A DNA stretch of 64,000 nucleotides from Microbacterium sp. 1.5R. GTDB taxonomy: Bacteria > Actinomycetota > Actinomycetes > Actinomycetales > Microbacteriaceae. The position numbers and the translations under genes were made by a program. This document shows, one piece after another, positions 25,739 to 33,871 of the stretch. Numbering within the stretch: the stretch's first letter is position 1; every line of letters starts with the position of its first letter. Below the pieces are notes generated by a model, which saw nothing but the letters and a program-made list of their open reading frames with translations, did no database searches and had not been told where the DNA came from. Where the stretch lies: positions 769,072-833,071 of the forward strand of contig NZ_VDRC01000002.1 of the NCBI RefSeq assembly GCF_007667425.1. Reading direction: 5' to 3'.

Positions 25739-25768
25739 GAAGGCCGTCCCAGGTGTGGGGCGGCCTTC
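25739..25768 (+). terminator. rpsO terminator
   Basis: A 12-bp stem with one G-U pair (25739-25750 with 25757-25768) and a 6-nt loop, 43 nt after the stop. Confidence 0.75.
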
Positions 25769-25800
25769 GTCATGTCCGGCTGACTTCGGGGCGGTCTGTC

Positions 25801-25841
25801 GACTTTCCTCATGGAAAGTCGTAGGCTTTCCAAAAGGAAAG
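25801..25841 (+). promoter_or_regulatory. Two tandem CTTTCC/GGAAAG operators around a -10 box
   Basis: GACTTTCC-tcat-GGAAAGTC (25801-25820) and CTTTCC-aaaa-GGAAAG (25826-25841) are two inverted repeats with centres 23 bp apart. TAGGCT (25822-25827) lies between and overlaps the second. The winged-helix regulator two genes downstream is the obvious candidate to bind them. Confidence 0.6.
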
Positions 25842-25852
25842 CGAGATGCATC

Positions 25853-26731
25853 ATGTCGGACATCCCTCAGAGAGCAGTCGACGGTCAGGAGCCGCTGAGC
25901 CCTCCTGACCCGGTCATGGCCCAGCGCTACCTCGACCACGTCGGCGAGGTGACCGATCGCCGGAATGGCGCGGTCGACAGGCGTGCCCAAGCGTGGCTGC
26001 AGATCGCGAACGCCGTCGCGACGGCGATCTACCTCCTCGTGTTCTCGTTCGTGATGCGCAGCGACGCGACCGTGGAAGCCCAGGCGCTGGTGTTCGTGTT
26101 CCTCATCTGGGCGCAGATCGTCGTGGGGATCACGCAACGGCACGGGATGCAGCGCAAGCTCGGTCGTGCGCAATGGCCGCTCATCGTGGGAGGGATCGTG
26201 CTGCTGGTCGCCACGGTGGTCTTCCTGCTCCTGAACGGCTTCGTGCCGGGTTTCCCCGTCATCGGCATGTTCGTACCGTCGGCGATCGCTCTCCTCGCTC
26301 TCGGCGGGTACGGGCTGTGGCTGTTGCGGCGTGCATCGGCGGACCCGCTGCCGTCACGGCTGCCGCGTGTGCGGCTCGACCGAGGCGCCCAGGTGGGGAC
26401 CATCCTGGTCGGCACAGGTCTCGGCGTGATCGTGGCGCTCATGGGAGCGCCTGCCGGGGTCCTCCGCTCAGCCCTCCTGCTGATCGTCATCCTGGGGGTC
26501 GTCGTGTGGATGTTCGCGACGAACTCGGCATTCGGCCTGCCCGCTATCGGCGAGGCATGGAGGTGGCCGCACCTCGTCGCCTTCGCCCTGGGGGCAGCGA
26601 TCCTCGTGGGAGTGGTGCTTCCCGGGTCCCCTCTGACGTCGCCGTCGGTCGTGCCGCCGCTGCTCGGACTCGGAATCCTCGCGGCATTCGTCGGCGCTTC
26701 TCTCGTCCCGGGGTACGTCCACCGTGGCTGA
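25853..26731 (+). CDS. Eight-helix membrane protein, unknown function
   Basis: This is a 292-residue integral membrane protein with a 45-residue acidic/polar N-terminus and about eight transmembrane helices (starting near 60, 88, 115, 140, 190, 215, 245 and 265). No family is recognised. The ATG at 25853 is in frame and follows AAAGGAAAGCGAG; the ATG at 25846 is out of frame. It overlaps the downstream winged-helix gene by 8 bases. Pairs of a membrane protein with this small regulator class are common in actinobacteria, and the repressor probably controls this gene through the paired operators upstream. Confidence 0.85.
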   Translation: MSDIPQRAVDGQEPLSPPDPVMAQRYLDHVGEVTDRRNGAVDRRAQAWLQIANAVATAIYLLVFSFVMRSDATVEAQALVFVFLIWAQIVVGITQRHGMQRKLGRAQWPLIVGGIVLLVATVVFLLLNGFVPGFPVIGMFVPSAIALLALGGYGLWLLRRASADPLPSRLPRVRLDRGAQVGTILVGTGLGVIVALMGAPAGVLRSALLLIVILGVVVWMFATNSAFGLPAIGEAWRWPHLVAFALGAAILVGVVLPGSPLTSPSVVPPLLGLGILAAFVGASLVPGYVHRG

Positions 26732-27056
26732 GGCGCAGCGTTCTCCGCATCCGCGGATCCGCCTCGACGACAACTTCGCGTCACCGATCCGATTCTCGCT
26801 CGTCGCCTCCCTGGGAGAAGGCATCGAGCTGGACTTCGCGACCCTGCGCGACATCCTCCAGTGCGGCGACTCCGCGCTCAGCAAAGCGCTCGCGCACCTC
26901 CAGGCCGCCGGCTACGTCAGGGCGAGGCGAGCGGCCGTCGGCGGACGCCAGCGGACGTGGGCCAGCTCCACTCCCGCAGGGCGGGTGGCCTTCGCGGGTC
27001 ACCTGGACGCGCTGCGCGAGATCGTCGCCCTCGGCGGTGGCGCTGAATCGCTCTGA
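26724..27056 (+). CDS. Winged-helix transcriptional regulator (HTH_34-like)
   Basis: This 110-residue protein is essentially one winged-helix DNA-binding domain of the MarR/ArsR-like HTH_34 type. Helices are at LDDNFASPIRFSLVASLGEG, then TLRDILQCGDSALSKALAHL, followed by the wing VRARRAAVGGRQRTWASST and a final dimerisation helix. The GTG start overlaps the end of the membrane-protein gene, so the two are cotranscribed. There are no Cys or His clusters that would indicate metal sensing. Autoregulation via the two CTTTCC/GGAAAG palindromes at 25.8 kb is a good inference. Confidence 0.88.
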   Translation: MAEAQRSPHPRIRLDDNFASPIRFSLVASLGEGIELDFATLRDILQCGDSALSKALAHLQAAGYVRARRAAVGGRQRTWASSTPAGRVAFAGHLDALREIVALGGGAESL

Positions 27057-27065
27057 CGACCGTCG

Positions 27066-28070
27066 TCAGGCCGGAGGGCCGACGAGGTCGGGGTGGTGGA
27101 TCGCCGCCACGTCGGGGTGGGCCCGCAGGCGGGACTTCATCGCGTTCTCGCCGTAGGTCGCGTGGATCGGGTTCGTGGGGTCGTCGGTGATGCCGGTCGC
27201 CTCGGCGGCGAGGTCGGCGGGCAGCTCGAGGAGCGGCAGCTGCTGATCGAGGGCCGGATTGAAGAAGAACGGGATCGAGATGCGCTCCTCGGGAGCCTTC
27301 GGTGAGATGACGCGGTGGTTGGTCGCCTTGAGGTACCCGCCGGTCGCGTACTCCAGCAGTTCGCCGATGTTGACGACGAAGGCGCCGGGAACCGGGGGAG
27401 CGGACACCCATTCGCCGTCGCGCTCGACCTGGAGCCCGCCCTTGCCCGGCTCCACCCAGAGCAGCGTCAGCACGCCCGAGTCCTTGTGGGCGCCGACTCC
27501 CTGCTGCGGTTCGGGCTCGTTCGTACCGGGATAGCGGACGATCTTGATCAGAGTCGACGGATCGCGGAACGGCTCATCGAAGTACGTCTCCTCGGCGCCG
27601 AGCGTGAGCGCCCACGCGCGGAGGAGCTTGCGAGCGATCTCGGTGAGGGTGTCGTGCCACTCGGTGACGACCTCCTTCAGCTCGGGCTGAGCCGCAGGCC
27701 AGAGGTTGGGGCCCGTGAGGCGGTTGAAAGAGGGGCCGCCCTCGACGGGTTCGCGCTCCGGGCCGATGTCGATCTGCTCACGCCAGTCGACCTTGCCCTG
27801 CGTCCGCTCGCCCCCGATGCGGGTGTACCCGCGGAAGTGCGGACTCTTGACGTTCTCGATCGCGAGCTTGTCCTCTTCGGGCAGGGCGAAGAAGTCCAGT
27901 GCGGCGCGGTGCAGGCGTGACTCCAGCTCGGCGGAGATGCCGGTCCCCGTCAGGTAGAAGAACCCGACGTCATGGGTGGCGGCGCGCAGCTCGTCGCGGA
28001 ACCGTGCTGCGGCCTCGGGGCCGGCGTCGAGCTGGGAGAGGTCGAGGATGGGGAGCGAGAGATCAGCCAT
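27066..28070 (-). CDS. 2-oxoglutarate/Fe(II) oxygenase, isopenicillin-N-synthase-like
   Basis: This is a 334-residue non-haem iron oxygenase. The N-terminal DIOX_N domain (LPILDLSQLDAG ... VGFFYLTGTGI) precedes the double-stranded beta-helix with the iron triad HxD...H: GAHKDSGVLTLL and ATNHRVISP. The 2-oxoglutarate-binding Arg lies in ERISIPFFF. These enzymes hydroxylate or desaturate small molecules; bacterial members of this type mostly lack assigned substrates. The start is 6 nt downstream of TACGCT (28077-28082, minus). It stands alone, upstream of the iron-uptake operon on the opposite strand; iron dependence is a shared theme but no operon link exists. Confidence 0.92.
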   Translation of the reverse strand: MADLSLPILDLSQLDAGPEAAARFRDELRAATHDVGFFYLTGTGISAELESRLHRAALDFFALPEEDKLAIENVKSPHFRGYTRIGGERTQGKVDWREQIDIGPEREPVEGGPSFNRLTGPNLWPAAQPELKEVVTEWHDTLTEIARKLLRAWALTLGAEETYFDEPFRDPSTLIKIVRYPGTNEPEPQQGVGAHKDSGVLTLLWVEPGKGGLQVERDGEWVSAPPVPGAFVVNIGELLEYATGGYLKATNHRVISPKAPEERISIPFFFNPALDQQLPLLELPADLAAEATGITDDPTNPIHATYGENAMKSRLRAHPDVAAIHHPDLVGPPA

Positions 28071-28174
28071 CCCCCGAGCGTAAATCGCGGTGTCGGGGGT
28101 GCGGACCAGTATTGCGCAGAGTTACCCGAAGCCTGTCGTCGAGCATCCCGTCGAAACAATCGGCGTCGTGGTGC

Positions 28175-28206
28175 TAATGTCTCCTTCGGGTAAGGGATGC
28201 CTTACC
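28175..28206 (+). promoter_or_regulatory. Promoter of efeUOB with DtxR/IdeR-like iron box
   Basis: TAATGT (28175-28180) is the -10 box. GGTAAGG-gatg-CCTTACC (28189-28206), directly downstream over the expected transcription start, resembles DtxR/IdeR boxes (AGGTWAG..CTWACCT core). Binding there would block transcription when iron is replete. Confidence 0.55.
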
Positions 28207-28231
28207 TTTGTTTCGTCAGAGAGTTCTCTCC

Positions 28232-29185
28232 GTGCTCGCCACTTTCCTCATCGGCCTCCGCGAAGGCCTCGAGGCCGCGCTCGTCGTCGGCATCCTCGTC
28301 GCCTACCTCCGCCGACTCGGTCGCGCGGATGCGCTTCCCCGGATGTGGGCGGGAGTCGGCCTCGCGATCGCCCTCGCGCTGGGAATCGGCGCGATCCTGA
28401 CCTTCGGCGCCTATTCACTGACGTTCGAGGCGCAGGAGCTCATCGGCGGACTCATGTCGCTGCTGGCCGTGGGCATGGTCACCTGGATGATCTTCTGGAT
28501 GCAGAAGGCCGGGCGCACGATGAAGGCCACGCTCGAGGGCGGCCTCGATCGGGCGCTCACCCAGGGCGGTGTCTGGGCGCTCGTGGCGATCGGCTTCGTC
28601 TCGGTCGCACGCGAGGGCATCGAGACCACGCTGCTGCTGTGGTCGATGGTGCAGTCGTTCGGCGATGCGCCGACGGCGCTGCTCGGTGCCGTGCTCGGTC
28701 TCCTGGCCGCCGTCGTGATCGGGTGGCTCCTGGCCCGCGGCGCCGTCCGCCTCGACCTGCGACGGTTCTTCACCTGGACGAGCGGCTTCCTCGTGATCGT
28801 CGCCGCAGGCGTCCTCGCCTACGCGGTCATGGATCTGCAGGAGGCCGGAGCGCTCCCCGGGCCCTTCACGGCTCTGGCCCCGGTCGACTCGCTCACCGGC
28901 GCCGTCGCGACCGGCTGGGCGGCTTTCCCCTTCGGATGGGCGTTCGACGTGAGTGCCGCCGTCGCGCCGGGCGGCACGCTCGCCACGATCCTGCAGGCGA
29001 CGGTCGGATTCATGCCACGCATGACCTGGATGCAGGTCGCGGCCTGGACCGTCTACCTCGTCGTCGTCGGGTTCCTCTTCGTCCGCGGGCTCCGCTCACG
29101 CCGACCGGCCACACCTCGTACGACACCATCGTCCGCAGATGCGGACGCACCGGAGCAGTCCCTCACCGATCAAGGAGCAGTATGA
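28232..29185 (+). CDS. efeU: EfeU/FTR1-type ferrous/ferric iron permease
   Basis: EfeU is the membrane channel of the elemental-iron uptake system. The 317-residue protein has seven helices and the two iron-coordinating REGLE-type motifs, LREGLEAAL (10-14) and AREGIETTL (about 127-131). GTG at 28232 is preferred because the family begins MLATFLIGLREGLE; an upstream TTG at 28208 would place extra residues inside the operator region. Its stop overlaps the efeO start (ATGA). The order efeU-efeO-efeB is the complete EfeUOB set, and the DtxR-like box argues for iron repression. Confidence 0.95.
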   Translation: MLATFLIGLREGLEAALVVGILVAYLRRLGRADALPRMWAGVGLAIALALGIGAILTFGAYSLTFEAQELIGGLMSLLAVGMVTWMIFWMQKAGRTMKATLEGGLDRALTQGGVWALVAIGFVSVAREGIETTLLLWSMVQSFGDAPTALLGAVLGLLAAVVIGWLLARGAVRLDLRRFFTWTSGFLVIVAAGVLAYAVMDLQEAGALPGPFTALAPVDSLTGAVATGWAAFPFGWAFDVSAAVAPGGTLATILQATVGFMPRMTWMQVAAWTVYLVVVGFLFVRGLRSRRPATPRTTPSSADADAPEQSLTDQGAV

Positions 29186-30414
29186 CTACCACCCGCCGAG
29201 TCCTGGCATCCGTCGCCGCCGCCGGTGCGGCCGTCCTCGTGCTGAGCGGGTGCGTCGCGAAGAGCGACGCCGCCGCGGGTGCCGCGTTCGACGTCGCCTC
29301 CACCGACTCCGACTGCGCAGTGTCCGGTGCGACCGCGACGAGCGGCACCCTGACCTTCGACGTCACGAACGACAGCGGGCAGACGTCCGAGTTCTACCTG
29401 CTCGCCGAAGACGGTCTGCGCATCGTCGGCGAGGTCGAGAACATCGCCCCCGCCGCGTCGCGCACGCTCACCGTGGTCGCCCAGCCGGGGAAGTACTACA
29501 CGCTCTGCAAGCCCGGGATGATCGGTGACGGCGTCGGGAAGGCCGAGTTCACGGTGACGGGTGACCGGGTCGCGGTCGCCGGCGAGGACTCGGAGCAGAA
29601 GCAGCAGGCGGTCGACCTCTACGCGGCGTTCGTCAAGGATCAGGTCGGCCAGCTCGTGCCTGCGGTGGAGGAGCTCGTCGCCGCGTACGAGTCGGGCGAC
29701 GACGAGACCGCACGCACGGAGTTCCCGCAGACGCGTGCCTTCTACGAGCGCATCGAGCCGGTCGCCGAGGCACTGGGCACGCTCGACCCCCGCATCGACT
29801 ACCGGGAGGTGGATGCCGTCGCCGAAGGCCTCGATTGGACGGGCTTCCACCGCATCGAGAAAGACCTCTGGGTTCCGGCTCAGGACGCCCTGAACGCCGA
29901 CGGTGAGACGCCCGCGTGGCAGGACTGGGCGCCGTCGACGCCCGAGGAGCGCGCCGGCTACGGCGATCAGCTGCTCGCCGACGTCCAGGAGCTGTACGAC
30001 TACGTGCACTCCGACGACTTCACGACCGCGCTGGAGGACCAGGGGATCGGCGGCATCTCGAACGGGGCGATCGCCCTGCTCGACGAGGTGGCGACGGGCA
30101 AGATCTCCGGTGAGGAGGACTGGTGGTCCGGCACCGACCTCTACGACTTCGCCGCCAACGTCGAGGGGTCGAAGATGGCGTTCTCGCTCGTGCAGGACTT
30201 CGCTGCGGCGCAGGGGGAGGACGGAGAGGCGCTCGTGGGCGAGATCGAAGTCGGCTACGCGGCTCTCGAGGCCTCACTCGCCGCCCACGGGTCGCTCGCC
30301 GACGGCTTCGTCGGCTACTCGGAGCTCACCGATGCCGACAAGCGCGAGTTCACCGACCTCATCAACGCGCTGGCCGAGCCGCTCTCGCAGCTCACCGGGA
30401 CCGTTCTCGATTGA
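29182..30414 (+). CDS. efeO: EfeO lipoprotein, iron-binding component
   Basis: This is a 410-residue surface lipoprotein. The signal peptide ends in the lipobox VLSGC (Cys24). Residues 30-125 form a cupredoxin-like domain and 150-400 the peptidase-M75 (imelysin-like) domain, with HRIEKDLW as the HxxE metal motif and the GGISNGAIALLDEVATGK core. It delivers iron to EfeU from the outer face of the membrane. The ATG at 29182 has AAGGAG at the right distance and overlaps efeU; upstream in-frame sequence belongs to efeU's other frame. The cupredoxin half keeps a Cys (YTLCKPGM). Confidence 0.96.
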   Translation: MTTTRRVLASVAAAGAAVLVLSGCVAKSDAAAGAAFDVASTDSDCAVSGATATSGTLTFDVTNDSGQTSEFYLLAEDGLRIVGEVENIAPAASRTLTVVAQPGKYYTLCKPGMIGDGVGKAEFTVTGDRVAVAGEDSEQKQQAVDLYAAFVKDQVGQLVPAVEELVAAYESGDDETARTEFPQTRAFYERIEPVAEALGTLDPRIDYREVDAVAEGLDWTGFHRIEKDLWVPAQDALNADGETPAWQDWAPSTPEERAGYGDQLLADVQELYDYVHSDDFTTALEDQGIGGISNGAIALLDEVATGKISGEEDWWSGTDLYDFAANVEGSKMAFSLVQDFAAAQGEDGEALVGEIEVGYAALEASLAAHGSLADGFVGYSELTDADKREFTDLINALAEPLSQLTGTVLD

Positions 30415-30435
30415 TCGACGGGTACGATCACGCAG

Positions 30436-31743
30436 GTGAACGACAGCACTGACGACGCCGCCGCAGACGCCCAGGACGCGTCTGCGGCGGCATCCGTCCC
30501 CGCGGGACTCAGCCGCCGGGGACTCCTCGGTCTCGCACTCGGCGGCGGAGCGGCATCGCTCGCGGTCGGACTCGGCGCCGGTCTCGCGGGCGGCGTGGCC
30601 CTCGGGCGTGCGCGGGCGGCGGAGGACGCGGAGCACGCCTACTCGTTCTTCGGCGAGCACCAGGCCGGCATCACCACGCCGGTGCAGGAGCACCTGCACT
30701 TCGCGGCGTTCGACATGATGCCGCGGACCGACCGCGACGACCTCGTGACGCTGCTGCAGGATTGGAGCTATGCGGCATCCCGACTGACCCAGGGGCTCGA
30801 CGTGAGTGCGACGGGTGCGGTGGGCGGCGACGCCGAGGTGCCGCCGGACGACACGGGGGAGGCCCTCGGTCTGCCGGCCGCCGGCCTCACCATCACGATC
30901 GGCTTCGGACCGACCCTCTTCGACGGCGAGGACGGCGACCGGTACGGCATCGCCGCGCAGCGCCCCGCCTCGCTCCAGCGGCTGCCCGCCTTCCTCGGAG
31001 ACGACCTCGTGCCGCAGCTGTCCCACGGCGACCTCTGCATCCAGGCGTGCGCGGATGACCCGCAGGTCGCGGTGCACGCGATCCGCAACCTCAGCCGTAT
31101 CGCCTTCGGTCGAGCGAAGCTGCGCTGGTCACAGCTGGGCTTCGGCAAGACCTCGCGCACGACGGCCGACCAGGCGACGCCGCGCAACCTGTTCGGCTTC
31201 AAGGACGGCACCGCCAACATCCTGGCCGACGACGGCCCCGCCCTGGAGAAGAACGTCTGGGTCGCGGCATCCGACGATCCGGAGTGGATGGCCGGCGGCT
31301 CGTACCTCGTCGCTCGGAAGATCGCGATGCTCATCGAGACGTGGGACCGGGTGCGTCTGTCGGAACAGGACACGATCATCGGACGTGACAAGGGACGCGG
31401 TGCTCCGCTCTCCGGCGGAGACGAGCTCACCACCCCTGACTTCTCGTCGCCCCGCATCGACGCGAACTCGCACGTGCGTCTCGCGCATCCGGAGCAGAAC
31501 GACGGGATTCGCATCCTCCGCCGCGGCTTCAACTACGTGGACGGCAACAACGACCTCGGGCGCCTCGACGCCGGGCTGTTCTTCCTCTCCTATCAGCGGG
31601 ATCCCGCGCAGTTCATCGCGCTGCAGCGGAAGCTGTCGACCGATCGCATGAACGAGTACATCCGGCACGTGGGGTCGGGGATCTGGGCGATACCAGCCGG
31701 GGCGCGGCAGGGGTCGTTCGTCGGAGCCGCGCTGTTCGACTGA
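30436..31743 (+). CDS. efeB: EfeB, Tat-exported Dyp-type haem peroxidase
   Basis: This is a 435-residue dye-decolourising peroxidase, the third part of EfeUOB, thought to oxidise ferrous iron or handle haem at the cell surface. A Tat signal is clear: SRRGLLGLAL followed by a hydrophobic stretch and an ARA cleavage site (about 61). The Dyp signatures are FGFKDGTANI (GxxDG, about 254-258) and NYVDGNNDLGRLDAGLFFLS. The GTG start lies 7 nt after TACGAT (30423-30428), so besides cotranscription with efeUO it may have its own leaderless promoter; CGCAGG just upstream can also act as a ribosome site. Confidence 0.96.
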   Translation: MNDSTDDAAADAQDASAAASVPAGLSRRGLLGLALGGGAASLAVGLGAGLAGGVALGRARAAEDAEHAYSFFGEHQAGITTPVQEHLHFAAFDMMPRTDRDDLVTLLQDWSYAASRLTQGLDVSATGAVGGDAEVPPDDTGEALGLPAAGLTITIGFGPTLFDGEDGDRYGIAAQRPASLQRLPAFLGDDLVPQLSHGDLCIQACADDPQVAVHAIRNLSRIAFGRAKLRWSQLGFGKTSRTTADQATPRNLFGFKDGTANILADDGPALEKNVWVAASDDPEWMAGGSYLVARKIAMLIETWDRVRLSEQDTIIGRDKGRGAPLSGGDELTTPDFSSPRIDANSHVRLAHPEQNDGIRILRRGFNYVDGNNDLGRLDAGLFFLSYQRDPAQFIALQRKLSTDRMNEYIRHVGSGIWAIPAGARQGSFVGAALFD

Positions 31744-31752
31744 GGCCGGATG

Positions 31753-32616
31753 TCAGGTCGAGACGAGGCGAACCGCTGCCGCGGCGAAGGCGTCGGCTCC
31801 GAGATGGTCGTCGGCGGAGACCGTGATGACGGCATCCCCGCGCAGGATGACGAGTTGCCCGTACGCGCCGTGCAGTCGCCACGCATCGCCGGGTCCGTCC
31901 CATACGCCGAGGCCGTAGCGCTGATATCCCTCGTTCGTCCCGGCGGACACCCAGTCCGTGTGCATGGCGTCGATGACGGATGCCGGCACCATCCGCTCTC
32001 CGTCCCACGCGCCGCGGTCGCGGAGAAGCCGCCCGATCCGCGCCATCTCCTCTGTCCGCAGCGACAGACCTTCGCCGGCGAGCACGTGCCCGAGCGGGCA
32101 CCGTCGCCATTCGACGTCGTCGAGCCCGAGCGGAGCGAAGAGCCGAGGTCGCAGGTACTCCTCGATGTCGCCGACCACGCGTTCGAGGAGGCGCATGGCC
32201 GTGTACGTGCCGGCGTTGGAGTACTGGAACACCCGGCCGCGTGAATCGCGACTCAGGAACTCGGCGGCGAGGTCGGGCCAATCCGTCATCAGGGTCGGAG
32301 ACCAGGGCAGATCGATGCCGCTCGACATGGAGAGCAGGCGGCGGAGCGTGACGCGGTCGACGTCGCGGCCGAGGGGCGTGTCACCTGTCAGGAGCGAGAT
32401 CGGCTCGCCGAGTGACACGAGACCCTCGGCATCCGCGATACCCGCCGCGAGGACGCTCACGCCTTTCGCGACCGAGTGGATCTCCCGTCGCTCGTCAGCC
32501 GCCCAGCGGTGCTCCGCGGTGGCGTCGCCGATGCGCACATGCAGACCGTGGGCTCCGAAGCCGCTCGCCTCGACCTCCTCGACGAGGCGATCCGCGAGCT
32601 CCGCCGCCCGGGTCAT
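31753..32616 (-). CDS. Serine hydrolase, class C beta-lactamase fold
   Basis: This is a 287-residue penicillin-binding-protein/beta-lactamase-type serine hydrolase. The catalytic motifs are SVAK (SxxK, about 49-52), YSN (YxN, in FQYSNAGTYTA) and HGAYG as the KTG/HxG equivalent near the C-terminus. There is no signal peptide, so it is probably cytosolic and more likely an esterase or amidase than a resistance enzyme. The ATG overlaps the acyltransferase stop by four bases, making a two-gene coupled unit. Convergent with efeB, with only 9 bp between the stop codons. Confidence 0.9.
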   Translation of the reverse strand: MTRAAELADRLVEEVEASGFGAHGLHVRIGDATAEHRWAADERREIHSVAKGVSVLAAGIADAEGLVSLGEPISLLTGDTPLGRDVDRVTLRRLLSMSSGIDLPWSPTLMTDWPDLAAEFLSRDSRGRVFQYSNAGTYTAMRLLERVVGDIEEYLRPRLFAPLGLDDVEWRRCPLGHVLAGEGLSLRTEEMARIGRLLRDRGAWDGERMVPASVIDAMHTDWVSAGTNEGYQRYGLGVWDGPGDAWRLHGAYGQLVILRGDAVITVSADDHLGADAFAAAAVRLVST

Positions 32617-33761
32617 CGGCGGATCCCGGGAATCGGTCGGGGTCGTCTCGAGCCCGTCGGGTCGCTGCGATGCCCCTGTCGACCGGCGAGCTCCGGATCG
32701 CTGAACAGCCACTTCGGGCGTGGCTCCACCAGTGGACGGAACACCCAGCGCACCGGCTTGGTGGCGAGGGCGAGAGCCAGCAGCACCGAGAGCAGCGTGA
32801 CGAGCGGCAACCACACCCAGGTCGGATCCAGATCGCGCAGCACGCCGCTCTCGCGGAACGGGTACAGGGCGAACGAGTGCAGCAGGTACACGTACATCGT
32901 GTACTGGCCGAAACGCGTCCACCAGTACGTGCCGCGGGGGACCAGCACGAAGAAGGCGGCACTCAGCACCAGTGCCAGGACCATCAGCGCCAGCCGCACG
33001 CCGCCCGCCCACCACTGCTCGCCGCCGAGGTCGGCATAGGCGTCTTCGTAGAACAGCCACTGGCGCAGGTCGATCTTCTCCCAGAGGTCGACCCAGTGCC
33101 AGGCGGCGAAGCCCGCCGCCGCGAGGATCGCGACGGCGCCTGCCCTGAGCCACCAGGGGCGGGCATCGAGCAGGCGCAGTCGGGCGACGACGTCGCGGTC
33201 GCGCAGCCACCAGCCCAGGGTGAAGAAGGGCAGCAGACCGAGCGTCCGCGACAGCGAGAAGGTGCTGTCGACGTTGGGCAGGTAGCCGACTCCGACCGAG
33301 ATCACGACGGTCCACAGCAGCGGCCAGCGGAGCAGGGCGAGATAGGGGAGCACGAGGCGGAAGATGCCCAGTGCGAGCAGGAACCACAGGGTCCACGACG
33401 GTTTGGTGAAGTTCGGCTCGGCCTGCCCCTCGACGAGCCACTTCGTGAGGGTCCACAGGAACTCGAAGATCACGTACGGCACGAGGATGTCGGTGATCAC
33501 GCGCGCCATCTGCACCTTCGTGGGCGACCCCGACTTCGAGAAGTAGCCCGAGATGATCGCGAACGCGGGCATGTGGAAGGCGTACAGCGCGAGGTACGCC
33601 GCCAGAGCGATGTCGGAGTCGTAGGTGAGACGCTGGATGGCGTGCCCGAGGACGACGAGCACGATGCAGGCGTAGCGCGCGTTGTCCCAGAAGGGGACGC
33701 GGCGGCGGGGCTTCGGTACGGCCGAGGTGACGGGGTTCGGGTCGGCTCCGACACTGTTCAT
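32613..33761 (-). CDS. Acyltransferase-3 family membrane protein
   Basis: This is a 382-residue integral membrane acyltransferase with about ten helices. The N-terminal signature is FWDNARYACIVLVVLGHAIQ with the active-site His, followed by FHMPAFAIISGYFSK. Such proteins acetylate or acylate extracytoplasmic sugars and polymers. The C-terminal 45 residues are basic and polar. The ATG lies 6 nt after TAGCCT (33768-33773, minus). It is cotranscribed with the serine hydrolase that follows, which may act on the same modified substrate, but this is inference from position only. Confidence 0.9.
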   Translation of the reverse strand: MNSVGADPNPVTSAVPKPRRRVPFWDNARYACIVLVVLGHAIQRLTYDSDIALAAYLALYAFHMPAFAIISGYFSKSGSPTKVQMARVITDILVPYVIFEFLWTLTKWLVEGQAEPNFTKPSWTLWFLLALGIFRLVLPYLALLRWPLLWTVVISVGVGYLPNVDSTFSLSRTLGLLPFFTLGWWLRDRDVVARLRLLDARPWWLRAGAVAILAAAGFAAWHWVDLWEKIDLRQWLFYEDAYADLGGEQWWAGGVRLALMVLALVLSAAFFVLVPRGTYWWTRFGQYTMYVYLLHSFALYPFRESGVLRDLDPTWVWLPLVTLLSVLLALALATKPVRWVFRPLVEPRPKWLFSDPELAGRQGHRSDPTGSRRPRPIPGIRR

Positions 33762-33788
33762 GATCCGAGGCTACCGCCGGGAATAAAG

Positions 33789-33827
33789 TTGGTTCGATCG
33801 CGTTGTCTCAGATACATTCAAATGAAT
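33789..33827 (+). promoter_or_regulatory. Promoter of the CE1758/CE1759 pair with small palindrome
   Basis: TTGGTT (33789-33794) and TACATT (33813-33818) are 18 nt apart. ATTCA-aa-TGAAT (33816-33827) overlaps the -10 box and could be an operator. Confidence 0.45.
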
Positions 33828-33871
33828 AGAACCGGATGCAGGGCACCCGATTCGGAGAAGACGGAGCAATC

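Noticed and set aside
28090..29181. Extension of efeO upstream in the same frame
   Set aside because: That sequence is the wrong frame of efeU; the lipoprotein signal peptide begins at 29182 with a good ribosome site.
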